DNA of 64,000 nt from a bacterium (GCA_029945625.1 JAQSCW010000031.1:1-64000); one strand, 5' to 3'. Shown: positions 26,104-36,394, counted from the first letter of the stretch. A program made the numbers and translations. The notes: a model not told the origin generated them from the sequence alone.

Positions 26104-26763
26104 ATGAAAACAGTAACTTTGAGCGGTTCGCCAAGAGCGAGCGTAGGGAAAACAAACGCCACGGCTTTGAGAGCCAAAGGCTTGGTGCCATGTGTAATTT
26201 ACGGTGCAGGAGAACAAATCCACTTTAGTGCGGATATTCGTGACTTCAAAAACATCATTTTTACACCTGATACCAATTTAGTAAATGTGGAAGTAGAAGG
26301 TAAATCTTACAGAACAGTTCTGCAGGAAGCACAGTACCATAAGATCAACGATCGTTTGATCCATGCTGACTTTTTGATGGTAAGCGACGACAAGCCGGTA
26401 ACCGTGCAACTCCCTGTGAAAGCAGTTGGACAAGCTATTGGTGTGAAAGAGGGTGGAAAAATGACCATCAAAATGCGTAAGTTAAAAGTGAGAGGTTTAA
26501 TCGCAAAATTACCTGAAGCAATTGAACTGAATGTTGACAAATTAGCGATTGGAAAATCTATCTCAGCAGGTGACATCAGTGTGGATGGCATCACCATTTT
26601 GCATCCAAAAAATATTTCAGTGATTAGTGTTGATGTTACGCGTGCAGTTTCGGTTGAAGAAACTCCGGCTGCAGGTGCTGCGCCGGCTGCGGGTGCTGCC
26701 GCTGCTGCTGCTCCGGCTGCTGCTGGTCAGGCAAAACCGGCCGCTCCGGCTGCGAAAAAATAA
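26104..26763 (+). CDS. rplY: 50S ribosomal protein L25/Ctc
   Basis: 219 aa. Residues 1-95 are the 5S-rRNA-binding L25 domain (SGSPRASVGKTNATALRAKG). About 100-185 is the C-terminal beta domain of the long Ctc/TL5 form. The last 35 residues are an Ala/Pro-rich tail with GAA repeats, common in Bacteroidota L25. It stands downstream of prs and ends in a clear terminator 20 nt later. Confidence 0.96.
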   Translation: MKTVTLSGSPRASVGKTNATALRAKGLVPCVIYGAGEQIHFSADIRDFKNIIFTPDTNLVNVEVEGKSYRTVLQEAQYHKINDRLIHADFLMVSDDKPVTVQLPVKAVGQAIGVKEGGKMTIKMRKLKVRGLIAKLPEAIELNVDKLAIGKSISAGDISVDGITILHPKNISVISVDVTRAVSVEETPAAGAAPAAGAAAAAAPAAAGQAKPAAPAAKK

Positions 26764-26782
26764 CACCTAATCAATTCAGATT

Positions 26783-26813
26783 AAAAGCTTCGGAATTTTC
26801 CGGAGCTTTTTTT
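26783..26813 (+). terminator. Rho-independent terminator of prs-rplY
   Basis: AAAAGCTTCGGA pairs with TCCGGAGCTTTT (one G-T pair) across a 4-nt loop, followed by a T run. Confidence 0.85.
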
Positions 26814-26935
26814 ATGCCTTGTTTTCTGATGAGTACGGTAATAAACAAATCAATTGTACCACAGGCACCTCTTTCAATAAGAGAACCTTTCACGCGTTGC
26901 GGTGCGGCAACCTTTTGAACTAATAGGTGAACGTC

Positions 26936-27877
26936 TTAGAACTTGCTTCGCAAGCGATACGACTTACGTTGTTTTTTGAAGATATAACTCACCATGATCT
27001 CAAGCGACATGTAAGCATCTTTTTGTTTATCGCCCCTCACAGCAGGAGTTCCATCAGCGGCAGGCATGGTAGCTCCGGGAATATTGCCCAAACTTGGATC
27101 TGCCATCTGAGCCGATAGGGGACCATAATTAGCAGTTAAAGCTGCCGGATTATAATAACTTGAACCCACATCATCAATGTAGTCGCTAAATGTTTTTCGG
27201 TACGAAAACTCAAGTCCTACAGACCAAATCTTGTTCCAGGTAAATTTATAATAGCCTCCAATGGGAATACTAAAACCCACCCTCGAATATTGTTTGGGAC
27301 CACCCGGTAAACCCTGACCCTCTGTATGTAAGTTGTACAAAGTAACCCACGACCCGTCGGGAGCCTGCCCTTTTGGATTAAAATAAAAAACGCCCGCCCC
27401 TACAAAAGCAAACAAATTGTGCGTCACGGCCTTCATACGGCCATAGTTCTTCCTAATTCCATACCTATTTCCGCCTCTTTTGGTGCTTTGATAGCCCCCT
27501 TCAATACGGCCTGTTAATTCGTAGATATTTGATTTAAAATTGAGGTTTCTGTTTTCACGGTAGATATTTGTTGTTGCGGCATCGTCTCCTTTTACATTCA
27601 AATAACTGAATTTGGCGGCCACGTTCACGTATCTCTTAAGTTTGTACCGTCCTCCAAACCCAATAGCCACGCGCGATTGATTAAAATTTAGGTCTTTTGG
27701 CGTATAATGCGAAGCATCAGCAGGGCTTCCACCCAAATCGCCCAGAAAATTACTGGTGCCTGCCGTAAAGAAAAGTTCCCTTTTGTATTTTTTCCATTCG
27801 TTGGGGCGCATAAATACCTGTGAATAAGTAAAGTACCCATAAACACCAAAAAGAAAGAAAAAATATGCTTTTTTCAT
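26936..27877 (-). CDS. Outer-membrane beta-barrel protein (DUF6089-like)
   Basis: 313 aa. The signal peptide ends near YSQ (about residue 20). The body starts with KYKRELFFTAGTSNFLGDLGG, the pattern of DUF6089 barrel proteins seen in many Bacteroidota, and continues with alternating aromatic strands. The C-terminal 35 residues are basic (KKQRKSYRLRSKF). A Gly/Pro/Ala-rich loop near residues 245-275 may be surface exposed. Function is not known. It stands alone between prs-rplY (convergent) and the helicase gene. Confidence 0.7.
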   Translation of the reverse strand: MKKAYFFFLFGVYGYFTYSQVFMRPNEWKKYKRELFFTAGTSNFLGDLGGSPADASHYTPKDLNFNQSRVAIGFGGRYKLKRYVNVAAKFSYLNVKGDDAATTNIYRENRNLNFKSNIYELTGRIEGGYQSTKRGGNRYGIRKNYGRMKAVTHNLFAFVGAGVFYFNPKGQAPDGSWVTLYNLHTEGQGLPGGPKQYSRVGFSIPIGGYYKFTWNKIWSVGLEFSYRKTFSDYIDDVGSSYYNPAALTANYGPLSAQMADPSLGNIPGATMPAADGTPAVRGDKQKDAYMSLEIMVSYIFKKQRKSYRLRSKF

Positions 27878-27978
27878 TTATAGAAAATCCCGAACATCTA
27901 ACAAAAATAAGGGATTAAAGGTTTATAAAAAAATTATATGAAGTATTAATAAACAATAAAAGGTTAATAATTAAGGAT

Positions 27979-29403
27979 TTAAGCAAAGAATTTGGGATTG
28001 AAATTAATCAGATACACTTTCTCGCTCGCCCTGGTAAGCGCGGTGTACAGCCAGCGAATAAATCCTTCGTCCACATTTTCTTCTGTCAAATAACCTTGGT
28101 CGATAAATACCACAGGCCATTGACCGCCTTGCGATTTGTGACAGGTAATGGCATAACTGAACTTTACCTGTAAGGCATTGTAATAGGGACTCTTCCTTAG
28201 GTAATTCAAACGCATACCACGGATGGGCTCATCGGCAACATCTTCGAGAATGTTTTCATATAAGGATTTTTGCTCGGCCTGGGTGAGGGCAGGGCTATCT
28301 GTATTTAGAGAATCGGTGATCAATTTCAACTGCTGTTCCGGCAAATTAGGATAGTCAACAAACTTCACCACGCATTCACAGAAATTAAAATTATATAATT
28401 GTTCTCTGTTAATGATACGCGTGATTTCAAGCATATCGCCATTGGCAATAAAACCTGCTTCGGTACTGTTTTCGGCCAGCCAAAAGTAGTTGTTTTTAAC
28501 AACCATCAGTTTGTCGCCTGCACACAAATCCTCTTCCACCAGCTTAATGCGGTTACGATAACTTTGATTAAACAAATTGGCACGTTTGTTACTTCGCGTA
28601 ATGATGATCACATTGTCTTCGCCGTAGTTTGAAAGACAGGAATTCAGTGTGTCTTCCAGTTCGTCGCCCGGTAAGTTCACCACGTCGGCGGTGCACGTCA
28701 ATTTCGGAAATAGGAATTCATCTTTACCTATTGAATTTCTTAAGGAAGTGGCATTTAAAAGTATCCCGCTTTCCAATCGCTGGCGCGCTACCTCTTTTAA
28801 TTCAAAAAGACGGATGTTGAGGTGAAAGGCACTTTGCAGGTACTCGCGGTTAAGGGCCGGACTCTCAGTGCTTCCTACAGGAGGCAGTTGCGCGGTGTCG
28901 CCAATAAGAATAAGTTTGCAGTTTTCGCCGCTGTACACATATTCAAACAAGTTTTCGAGCAAACTGTTAAATAAACTTTCTCCACCCGAATCGGCACTAA
29001 TCATGGAGGCCTCGTCAACAATAAACAAGGTGTTTTTGTGCAGGTTATCACCCAGCGTAAATGTAACGCCCCCTTCGGCGTTGAGTTGTTTGCGAAAAAT
29101 CTTTCGGTGAATGGTTTGTGCGGGTCGCTGCGAGTAGGCACTCAGTACTTTTGCCGCTCTGCCCGTGGGAGCCAACAACACACTTCTCCATCTAATGCCC
29201 GGAAGTGCTTTGGTAAAGGCTGATATAAGATTGGTTTTGCCTGTTCCTGCGTAACCCCGCAAAATAAAAACACTTCGTTCATCACCGTTAAAGATAAATT
29301 CAGTGATCTTTTTTATGGCTTCCTGCTGATCGTTGTTGGGAACAAATGGCAGGTATTGTGGAATTATTTTTTCGAAATCCCTCGTCGCTTTGGTATCCGG
29401 CAT
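27979..29403 (-). CDS. RecD-like AAA helicase (UvrD_C_2 type)
   Basis: 474 aa from ATG 29403; a further 17 in-frame codons upstream are not typical of the family. Walker A GYAGTGKT at 50-57, Walker B VDEASMI (about 145-151), a GDTAQLPPVGS motif III, and a C-terminal TCHKSQGGQWPVVFID and YTALTRASEKVYLI that match SF1 motifs V-VI of RecD2/TraA-type helicases. Predicted 5'-to-3' single-stranded-DNA-dependent helicase in repair. It follows the carbonic anhydrase gene by 95 nt on the same strand but has no functional link to it. Confidence 0.9.
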   Translation of the reverse strand: MPDTKATRDFEKIIPQYLPFVPNNDQQEAIKKITEFIFNGDERSVFILRGYAGTGKTNLISAFTKALPGIRWRSVLLAPTGRAAKVLSAYSQRPAQTIHRKIFRKQLNAEGGVTFTLGDNLHKNTLFIVDEASMISADSGGESLFNSLLENLFEYVYSGENCKLILIGDTAQLPPVGSTESPALNREYLQSAFHLNIRLFELKEVARQRLESGILLNATSLRNSIGKDEFLFPKLTCTADVVNLPGDELEDTLNSCLSNYGEDNVIIITRSNKRANLFNQSYRNRIKLVEEDLCAGDKLMVVKNNYFWLAENSTEAGFIANGDMLEITRIINREQLYNFNFCECVVKFVDYPNLPEQQLKLITDSLNTDSPALTQAEQKSLYENILEDVADEPIRGMRLNYLRKSPYYNALQVKFSYAITCHKSQGGQWPVVFIDQGYLTEENVDEGFIRWLYTALTRASEKVYLINFNPKFFA

Positions 29404-29498
29404 CTTCGTCAAAAGTAAACACAAATTAGCCAATTCGTATGGGTTACACCACAATCATCTGTATTGGTTTTTTTTCTCGGAAGTTCGGGTACTGTCAA

Positions 29499-30143
29499 TT
29501 ACACAGCATACCTGTAGATCTGGTCGATATCTTCATGTCCGTCGTGTATAATGCTGAGGTCGGTAATCAAACCACTGTTGATACCATACACCCAGCCATG
29601 TAAATGAAGGGGACGTTTTTTCCATTCATCCTGCACCAGCGAGGTTTTGGCCAAATTGCGTACTTGTTCAATCACGTTCAATTCGGTGAGGCGGTCGGCG
29701 CGTTTATCGTCGTCGGCAATTTGCCTTAATTCTTTTTCGTGTTCATGATACACATCCTTAATACTGCGCAGCCAATTGTCAACAATACCAAAACGGTTGT
29801 TGCCCATGGCGGCCCTCACCCCTCCACAGCCATAATGCCCGCAAACGATTACGTGTTTTACCTCCAAATGAACAATAGCATATTCGAGCACACTCATGAG
29901 GTTCATATCGGTGTGCACTACCAAATTGGCAATGTTACGGTGCACAAACATTTCGCCGCTTTCGGTGCTGGTAACTTCATTGGCGGGCACACGACTATCG
30001 CTGCAACCAATCCACAAGTAATCGGGTCTTTGTCCGAGAGATAGTTTTTTGAAGTACTCGGGATCATCTATTTTTTTCGACATAGAAAAATGGCGGTTGC
30101 CATCGATCAGTCTTTTGTAGGATTTATCCATTTTATTTTCCAT
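29499..30143 (-). CDS. can: Beta-class carbonic anhydrase
   Basis: 214 aa. Converts CO2 and bicarbonate. The zinc ligands Cys47, His103 and Cys106 and the Asp49-Arg51 dyad are all present in CSDSRVP and HYGCGG. It is cytosolic, with no signal peptide. Only 3 nt separate it from the SulP transporter upstream, so imported bicarbonate and CA are co-produced. SulP-CA pairs are known from many bacteria. It is the last member of the minus-strand carbon island. Confidence 0.96.
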   Translation of the reverse strand: MENKMDKSYKRLIDGNRHFSMSKKIDDPEYFKKLSLGQRPDYLWIGCSDSRVPANEVTSTESGEMFVHRNIANLVVHTDMNLMSVLEYAIVHLEVKHVIVCGHYGCGGVRAAMGNNRFGIVDNWLRSIKDVYHEHEKELRQIADDDKRADRLTELNVIEQVRNLAKTSLVQDEWKKRPLHLHGWVYGINSGLITDLSIIHDGHEDIDQIYRYAV

Positions 30144-30146
30144 AGT

Positions 30147-31664
30147 TTAAAGATTATATTTTACAAACTGTATTTCAATGTTTCTTTCGGCTGATATTTC
30201 TACAAAATCGCGCAGCACTTCCTGCACATCTTTGTCGGTTGACTTATTAATGGAACCATCGATGATCATATGACTATTGTCTTTTACCTTGCTAAGATAG
30301 GAGATAACAAATCCTTTATTGAAGAAGGTGATGTGTTGTGGTAATTTCATCATGTAATTGCGTTTGCCTCCAATAATGTCTTCCACCACGTCGAAAGAGG
30401 ATCTCATACTGTTGCGAATAATAAAAATTACGGCAACCACCACTCCTGCACCCACTCCCTTCAGCAGATCGGTAAGGAGCATCACACTGATGGTTGCAAT
30501 AAAAGGAAGGAACTGATCCATCCCTTTGAGATAAAGTTCTTTAAACACCGAAACCTGCGTTAGTTTATAGCCTACTATTATTAATATAGCAGCAAGAGCA
30601 GAACTGGGTATCAACATGAGAAAGTGGGGAATAAAAAGCACTGAAAGTAGCAGAAGAATGGCATGAAAGCCGGCTGAAAGTTTTCCGGTAGCACCGGCAT
30701 CAATATTTGCTGAACTTCGCACGATCACTGCTGTAACGGGTAATCCGCCCAACAGGCCGGAGGCCATATTTCCAAGGCCCTGTGCAATCAATTCTCTGCT
30801 TGGATCCGTCACCTGTTTGTGTGGATCAATCTTGTCGGTGGCTTCTATACTTAACAGTGATTCGATGCTGGCCACTAATGCAATGGTGAGAGAAATGGTC
30901 CAGAATTTAATGTTTGCAAGGCCGCTAAAGTCAGGCTGTATGATGTTCTGTTTCAGATCTTCTATGTTTTTAATGAGTGGTAGTGCCACTAAGTGGTCAG
31001 GTTGCAGCGCCAGAAACTCGGAGTTTCTGAAGACATAATTCAGCAGAGCTCCGACTATAACGGCCAGCAATGCAGTAGGAATAAATGAAAAGAAGCGGTT
31101 GTTCCTATAGAAGGATTTTTGACCGAGAACGATTAGCAGTAAGGATACTGCGCCAATGATCACTGCACCGGGCGTAATGTACCGAAACATATAGTAGAGG
31201 TCAGAGATCGTATTATGTCCGTCGTTTTGCATAAAGTCAAAATCGCCATCTGGATCTCGGTCGTAGCCTACAAGATGGGGAATTTGTTTCATGATTAGGA
31301 TAATCCCTATTCCTGCTAGCATCCCTTTGATAACGGCCACGGGAATAAAATGTCCAATGGTTCCTGCTTTCACTATTCCCAGCAAAATTTGTATTGCTCC
31401 GGCAAAGAAAACGGCGGCAATAAAAAGTTCAAAAGTACCGAGCGCCGCTACCGAAGAAAGAACGATGGCTGTGAGGCCGGCCGCAGGTCCGCTCACGCTG
31501 AGCTTTGAACCACTTGCAAAGGTAACAACTAAGCCTCCAACGATGCCTGCAATAATTCCTGAAAATAGGGGCACATTGCAGGCTAGGGCAATTCCTAAAC
31601 AAAGGGGCAGGGCCACTAAATAGACAACAATGCCTGATTTTAAATTTGTAACGGTAGATTTCAT
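30147..31664 (-). CDS. SulP-family anion transporter 1 (probable bicarbonate)
   Basis: 505 aa. The N-terminal transport domain has about 12-14 helices (GIVVYLVALPLCLGIALACNVP..., SGPAAGLTAIVL). A short, divergent STAS-like region (last 75 residues) ends NIEIQFVKYNL. SulP proteins carry sulfate, bicarbonate, chloride or carboxylates. The 3-nt linkage to a carbonic anhydrase and the location next to dabAB point to bicarbonate/Na+ uptake like BicA (inference). It starts 68 nt after the small acidic protein gene at 31733-32107. Confidence 0.9.
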   Translation of the reverse strand: MKSTVTNLKSGIVVYLVALPLCLGIALACNVPLFSGIIAGIVGGLVVTFASGSKLSVSGPAAGLTAIVLSSVAALGTFELFIAAVFFAGAIQILLGIVKAGTIGHFIPVAVIKGMLAGIGIILIMKQIPHLVGYDRDPDGDFDFMQNDGHNTISDLYYMFRYITPGAVIIGAVSLLLIVLGQKSFYRNNRFFSFIPTALLAVIVGALLNYVFRNSEFLALQPDHLVALPLIKNIEDLKQNIIQPDFSGLANIKFWTISLTIALVASIESLLSIEATDKIDPHKQVTDPSRELIAQGLGNMASGLLGGLPVTAVIVRSSANIDAGATGKLSAGFHAILLLLSVLFIPHFLMLIPSSALAAILIIVGYKLTQVSVFKELYLKGMDQFLPFIATISVMLLTDLLKGVGAGVVVAVIFIIRNSMRSSFDVVEDIIGGKRNYMMKLPQHITFFNKGFVISYLSKVKDNSHMIIDGSINKSTDKDVQEVLRDFVEISAERNIEIQFVKYNL

Positions 31665-31732
31665 GGTAGAACTGATGTTATTTAAAAATACGAAGAGACT
31701 TCAAGTTATGAAGCCTTTGAAATTTTCAATAA

Positions 31733-32107
31733 TCAGAACTTGGGTGGGGGTGTATGTACAGGTTTTCGTTGAAAACGATACTCTATATTCTGGGTATAAA
31801 ATTTATGTTCTTGGTTATGAGTGGTCAGCCAATCGTAAGAAAACAAATCAAAATCAGACTCGGTCGGAGAGTTATCGTCTTCTGTGTCAGTCTCGTCTTC
31901 AGAAGCATCACAGGATTTCATTTTTTTAACGAGTTCGGTTTTTTGAACGAGAATTTCTTGTTTTTGCGCAGGAAAGTATTGGAATACGGTAAATAACATT
32001 CCTAACAGGAAGAACAAACTAAATATAAATCTCGCTTTTTTCAGGAATGGCTTCAAAACTAAATATAATTTAGGGATGAAGATCATAAAATTAACTAAAA
32101 TAGCCAA
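31733..32107 (-). CDS. Small single-helix protein with acidic patch, beside SulP 1
   Basis: Up to 124 aa from a TTG; a second TTG 17 codons later would give a cleaner N-terminus (MKPFLKK then a hydrophobic segment to about residue 46). After the helix come a basic/Gln segment, a strongly acidic stretch (CDASEDETDTEDDNS), an aromatic segment and a HTPPPKF tail. No family recognised. It sits between the RND pump gene (45 nt) and SulP 1. Two other small proteins of the same general build flank dabAB. It could be a transporter accessory protein or a regulatory leader peptide gene. Confidence 0.55.
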   Translation of the reverse strand: MAILVNFMIFIPKLYLVLKPFLKKARFIFSLFFLLGMLFTVFQYFPAQKQEILVQKTELVKKMKSCDASEDETDTEDDNSPTESDFDLFSYDWLTTHNQEHKFYTQNIEYRFQRKPVHTPPPKF

Positions 32108-32152
32108 ATGTATCTCTGTTGATAAAAGTAAGTACGCTTTCGCTTCTCAGTT

Positions 32153-35100
32153 CTAAATATCAACATGTTTATTACGTTGTGCCCAATAATAGAAAATTGG
32201 AAACACCATGAGTGTGAAAATAGTGGCAGTAACCAAACCGCCAATGATAACAACTGCGAGTGGTTTTTGCGATTCAGAACCAATGCCCGTTGATAAGGCG
32301 GCGGGCATTAATCCTATTGCTGCCATCAGTGCGGTCATCACAACCGGGCGGGTTCTCACCTTCACCGCTTCAAAGATGGAAGTTTCGAGGCTAAGTTTAT
32401 TACGCATATTGGCATGGAATTCGGAAATGAGGATGACTCCGTTTTGAATACAAATTCCAAATAAAGCAATGAATCCTACGCCACCTGATATGCCGAAATT
32501 AATACCGGTGAGGTGCAGTGCAAAAATGCCACCAATAAGTGCAAAAGGAACGTTGATAAGCACCAACAAGGCATCTTGAATGTTTCCAAACATGATGAAG
32601 AGCAATACAAAGATTAGTACCAAACTGATGGGAACTACTTGTGCCAGTCGCTTGGTGGCGCGCACCTGATTCTCGAACTCACCGGTCCATCCAATTTTGT
32701 AACCGTTGGGAAGTTTAATATGTTTCTCAACATTGGCTTGAGCTTCTGCAATGGTACTTCCCAAATCGCGTTCACGAATCGAGAATTTAACGCCAATAAA
32801 TCGTTTTGTATTATCGCGGTAAATAAAAGCCGGTCCGGTTATTTTTTTGAGAGTGGCAATCTCCTTCAATGGAATTAGTGCTCCTCTCACCGAACGCACC
32901 ATCAAATTCATCACATCGTCTTCGTCTTTTCTGTATTCTTTTGAATAGCGCACGCGGATGTCGAATTTTCGTTCGCCTTCGTATTTTTCGGTGGCCGTTT
33001 TTCCGCCAATAGCCATTTCAATGATACTTTGTGCGTCGGCTTTTCGAATGCCGTAGATCGCCATTTTTTCATCATCAAGGATGACACTTATTTCGGGTTG
33101 TCCAATATTTCGTAAGATGCCAACATCCTTAATGCCGGGCACATTCTTAATTTGCTCAATCACCTCATTTGCTATGTCGTCGAGTTTATCCAAGTCGTCG
33201 CCATAAATTTTTACTGCATTGCTGGCATTTATTCCCGCCACCGCTTCGGCCACATTGTCAATAATTGGTTGGGAGTAGTTGTAGATGATGCCCTGGTAAT
33301 TTTTAAGAACTTTATCCATCTCTTCCACCAGATCGTCGACCGAGATCTTTCGTTCCCAATCGTCTTTTGGTTTTAAATTCACCTGCATTTGTACATAGTA
33401 GAATCCGCTTGGGTCGGTACCATCATTACTTCGCCCGGTTTGTGATAAAACCCCGTTTACTTCCGGAAATTTTTCAAGTTCGGCACGCAACAATGCCACT
33501 GTTTTCACAGTTTCGGTGAGAGAGTTGCTCATGGGCAGCTTGGCTTCCACCCATAAAGCACCTTCGTTGAGTGGTGGTAAAAATTCAGTACCCAACCAGC
33601 GTGTTGAAAAGATAGAGAATACGAGGATGATCATTGAAATGACCAGACTCTTACGTTTATTTGCAAACGTAAATTTAAAGCCATTGGAAACGATCTTGTT
33701 GAAGAACTCCACAAACACATTGTGTTTTTCTTTTACGTTCTTCTTCAGTAAAATGGAAACTAATACCGGCACCAAGGTGAGCGTAAAGATGAGAGCCCCT
33801 AACAAGGCAAATCCCAGCGTGAAAGCGAGAGGCGAAAACATTTTTCCTTCTACTTTCTGAAATGCAAAGATGGGAAGCAGGGCCGAAATGATGATCAGTT
33901 TTGAAAAAAATACGGCCTTTCCAAGTCCTGACGCAGTGTTTTTTATAATTCCAAGTTTTGCCAGTTTATTAAATTGCTCCATGCCAATTTTTTTAGCCCG
34001 GTGGTCGAGCATCACAAAAAGGCCTTCTACCATGACGACGGCTCCGTCAATAATAATTCCAAAGTCGACCGCTCCCAGGGATAATAAATTGGCACTCATG
34101 CCTTTTAGTTTCAAGCATAGGAAAGCAAACAATAAAGCGAGCGGAATGATGATTGAAACAATTAATGTGGTACGCCAATCGGCCATAAAAATGAGAACGA
34201 TAAGTGTTACAAAAATGATCCCTTCAAATAAATTGTGCATCACTGTTTTTGTACAAAAATTCATCAGGTTATCGCGGTCGTAAAAAACTTCCATTTTCAC
34301 ATCTGAAGGAAGCACGGTGGTATTTATTTCAGTGATCTTGGCCTTTAAGCGGGCAAGTACCTCACTTGGATTTTCACCCTTTCGCATCACCACAATGCCT
34401 TCCACTACGTCGTCGTTGTCGCCCAAACCAACCTGACCAACACGTGGGGCACTAGATTCGGTAACCTGGGCCACATTTTTTACCAGAAGCGGATTGTCGT
34501 TGTATTCGTCAACAATTGTGTTTTCAATGTCTTGAATTGTATTGAGGAGGCCTAGTCCTCTGACAACATAGGCTTGTCCGTTTTTTTCGATGACATCGCC
34601 GCCCACATTTAAATTCGCTTTGCTTATGGCATCATATACCTGAGAAGGGGAGAGGTCGTACTTTTGAAGTTTAATAGGATCCACGGAGATCTCGTAGATC
34701 TTTTCCTGCCCGCCGAAAGCCACCACATCGGCGATGCCTGACACCGATCTAAGTTGGCGGTCAATAACCCAATTCTGAAGAGTGAGGAGGTCGCGGGTGT
34801 CCCTATTTTTTCCTCTGAGTACATAACGATATACTTCTCCCGTTGGGCCATAAGGCGGCTGCACATCCGGTTCTACATTTTCTGGCAGCATCACATTCCG
34901 TAATTGATTGTTCACCTGCTGTCGGGCGAAAAAATCTTCCACATTATCTTCAAAAATGATCTTGATCACCGAAAGTCCAAACATGGTGATGCTCCTCACA
35001 TTTGTTTTTTGTTGAACCGAATTCATTGCTATTTCGATGGGTGTGGTCACAAAACGTTCTACTTCTTCCGCGCTGCGGCCATTCCATTCCGTAACGATGA

Positions 35101-35251
35101 TGATCTGCGTGTTAGTAACGTCGGGAAATGCTTCAATGGGAATATTGATATAGCTGATCGCCCCTGCAATAACAAGAATCCCTACCCAAAAAAAAGTGAA
35201 TAACTTGTTTCTCAGTGAGAAAGTGATGATGTTCTTAATAAATTGATTCAT
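32153..35251 (-). CDS. HME-type RND heavy-metal efflux pump (CzcA/CusA family)
   Basis: 1032 aa, full length for the family, with 12 helices and two large periplasmic loops. The proton-relay signature DFGIIIDGAVVMVEG (Asp396, Asp402) in TM4 is the form found in Zn/Co/Cd/Ni exporters (CzcA/CnrA) more than in Cu/Ag exporters. It pumps metal ions from periplasm or cytosol through the adaptor and TolC-like channel encoded upstream. It ends 45 nt before the small acidic protein gene. The leader holds an 11-bp direct repeat (35267-35293). Its place inside a block of zinc-dependent CO2 enzymes suggests Zn as the substrate (inference). Confidence 0.92.
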   Translation of the reverse strand: MNQFIKNIITFSLRNKLFTFFWVGILVIAGAISYINIPIEAFPDVTNTQIIIVTEWNGRSAEEVERFVTTPIEIAMNSVQQKTNVRSITMFGLSVIKIIFEDNVEDFFARQQVNNQLRNVMLPENVEPDVQPPYGPTGEVYRYVLRGKNRDTRDLLTLQNWVIDRQLRSVSGIADVVAFGGQEKIYEISVDPIKLQKYDLSPSQVYDAISKANLNVGGDVIEKNGQAYVVRGLGLLNTIQDIENTIVDEYNDNPLLVKNVAQVTESSAPRVGQVGLGDNDDVVEGIVVMRKGENPSEVLARLKAKITEINTTVLPSDVKMEVFYDRDNLMNFCTKTVMHNLFEGIIFVTLIVLIFMADWRTTLIVSIIIPLALLFAFLCLKLKGMSANLLSLGAVDFGIIIDGAVVMVEGLFVMLDHRAKKIGMEQFNKLAKLGIIKNTASGLGKAVFFSKLIIISALLPIFAFQKVEGKMFSPLAFTLGFALLGALIFTLTLVPVLVSILLKKNVKEKHNVFVEFFNKIVSNGFKFTFANKRKSLVISMIILVFSIFSTRWLGTEFLPPLNEGALWVEAKLPMSNSLTETVKTVALLRAELEKFPEVNGVLSQTGRSNDGTDPSGFYYVQMQVNLKPKDDWERKISVDDLVEEMDKVLKNYQGIIYNYSQPIIDNVAEAVAGINASNAVKIYGDDLDKLDDIANEVIEQIKNVPGIKDVGILRNIGQPEISVILDDEKMAIYGIRKADAQSIIEMAIGGKTATEKYEGERKFDIRVRYSKEYRKDEDDVMNLMVRSVRGALIPLKEIATLKKITGPAFIYRDNTKRFIGVKFSIRERDLGSTIAEAQANVEKHIKLPNGYKIGWTGEFENQVRATKRLAQVVPISLVLIFVLLFIMFGNIQDALLVLINVPFALIGGIFALHLTGINFGISGGVGFIALFGICIQNGVILISEFHANMRNKLSLETSIFEAVKVRTRPVVMTALMAAIGLMPAALSTGIGSESQKPLAVVIIGGLVTATIFTLMVFPIFYYWAQRNKHVDI

Positions 35252-35266
35252 GGTTCATGTTTTTTT

Positions 35267-35293
35267 CCTGCCGGGATAGTTACCTGCCGGGAT
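35267..35293. repeat. Direct repeat CCTGCCGGGAT x2 in the RND pump leader
   Basis: Two identical 11-nt units at 35267-35277 and 35283-35293, 16 nt apart, in the 57-nt gap between the adaptor and pump genes. CCTGCCGGG also begins one arm of the inverted repeat upstream of SulP 2 (42449). Confidence 0.6.
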
Positions 35294-35308
35294 TTCATGC
35301 TTGTATTA

Positions 35309-36394
35309 CTAGTCGTTTAAGGCGTCGTAGATGAGAAGTCCGTTTTTCGAGATTACGTTTTCGTATTCTTTGATCCCGCTGCTGATATACGTGATATCGC
35401 CTAATCGACGGTAAACTTCCACATTCCGGGTTTCGATATGCGTTCGGTTCTTATACACCATCACCCAGTTCTTACTTTTATCGAAGATTACTGCGCTACT
35501 GGGAATTGAAACTAATTGTTTGTTTTCCGAAAATTTAAGATTAACAGTGGCATTCATTTCCGGTTTCAAGAGCAGGTCAGGATTGTGGATCTTGATCAGG
35601 ATCTTCATCGCTTTGGTTGTTGGGTCAATCACATTAAAGATTTTGTCCACCTTTCCCTTAAAGATCCTATCGGGATAACTCAGGGTTTGCACATCCGCTT
35701 CGTAATCGAGCGCAACTTTGGAAATATTCGATTCAGTAACATTTGCCAGCACCCACACCTCGTTAATCTGTGCAATTGAAAATACTTCTTCTGTTCTGTC
35801 GCTTCGTAATTCTTCGTTCTGGGTGATGTCCTTGTTGATGATGAAACCTGCAAGTGGTGCCGTGATGCTATATTCTGAGCCTTGCTTCAAATGATAAATG
35901 GCATAAACTTCGTTGATGCGCGTTAATTCCGAATTGGCTTTTTCAAGTTCTTTTTGTGTCGCCAAGACATCCTTTTCTGAATTTAATTTTCCGGCAAACA
36001 AGTCTTTGGCCACCTGTAAATTTTTTTCGGCCAAAGCTACATTCGATCGGGCATTTACAAGTTGACTCTGAAAGTCGGCCACCTCGCTGCTTCGCACCAC
36101 TGCAAGAAGTTGACCCTGATTCACATAATCGCCTAACTCAACATGAATTTCCGAAACGATGCCGCCTGTAATGGGGTACACATGCGCCATTTTATTGTTG
36201 TCGGCCGATACTTTACCAAATAACTTAAGTTCGTCCTTCACATCCTGCATACGCGCTTTGGTGAACTCACAGCGTTTGAGCATGGTGTCGGATAATTCAA
36301 ATACCTCCGAAACCTCGTCTTTTGGTGTCTGTTTGCAGGCACTTAGTGTCACTAAAACAACGCAACCTAATGCGAAAAAGGATCTTAAATTCAT
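35309..36394 (-). CDS. RND periplasmic adaptor (membrane fusion) lipoprotein
   Basis: 361 aa from ATG 36394; the upstream 13 codons do not form a signal. A lipobox TLSAC puts the lipidated cysteine at residue 20. The barrel-sandwich hybrid, alpha-hairpin coiled coil (SNVALAEKNLQVAKD... ELEKANSEL) and beta-barrel domains follow in the usual order of CusB/CzcB proteins. It bridges the RND pump and the TolC-like channel. The gene lies 13 nt after the TolC-like gene. Confidence 0.9.
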   Translation of the reverse strand: MNLRSFFALGCVVLVTLSACKQTPKDEVSEVFELSDTMLKRCEFTKARMQDVKDELKLFGKVSADNNKMAHVYPITGGIVSEIHVELGDYVNQGQLLAVVRSSEVADFQSQLVNARSNVALAEKNLQVAKDLFAGKLNSEKDVLATQKELEKANSELTRINEVYAIYHLKQGSEYSITAPLAGFIINKDITQNEELRSDRTEEVFSIAQINEVWVLANVTESNISKVALDYEADVQTLSYPDRIFKGKVDKIFNVIDPTTKAMKILIKIHNPDLLLKPEMNATVNLKFSENKQLVSIPSSAVIFDKSKNWVMVYKNRTHIETRNVEVYRRLGDITYISSGIKEYENVISKNGLLIYDALND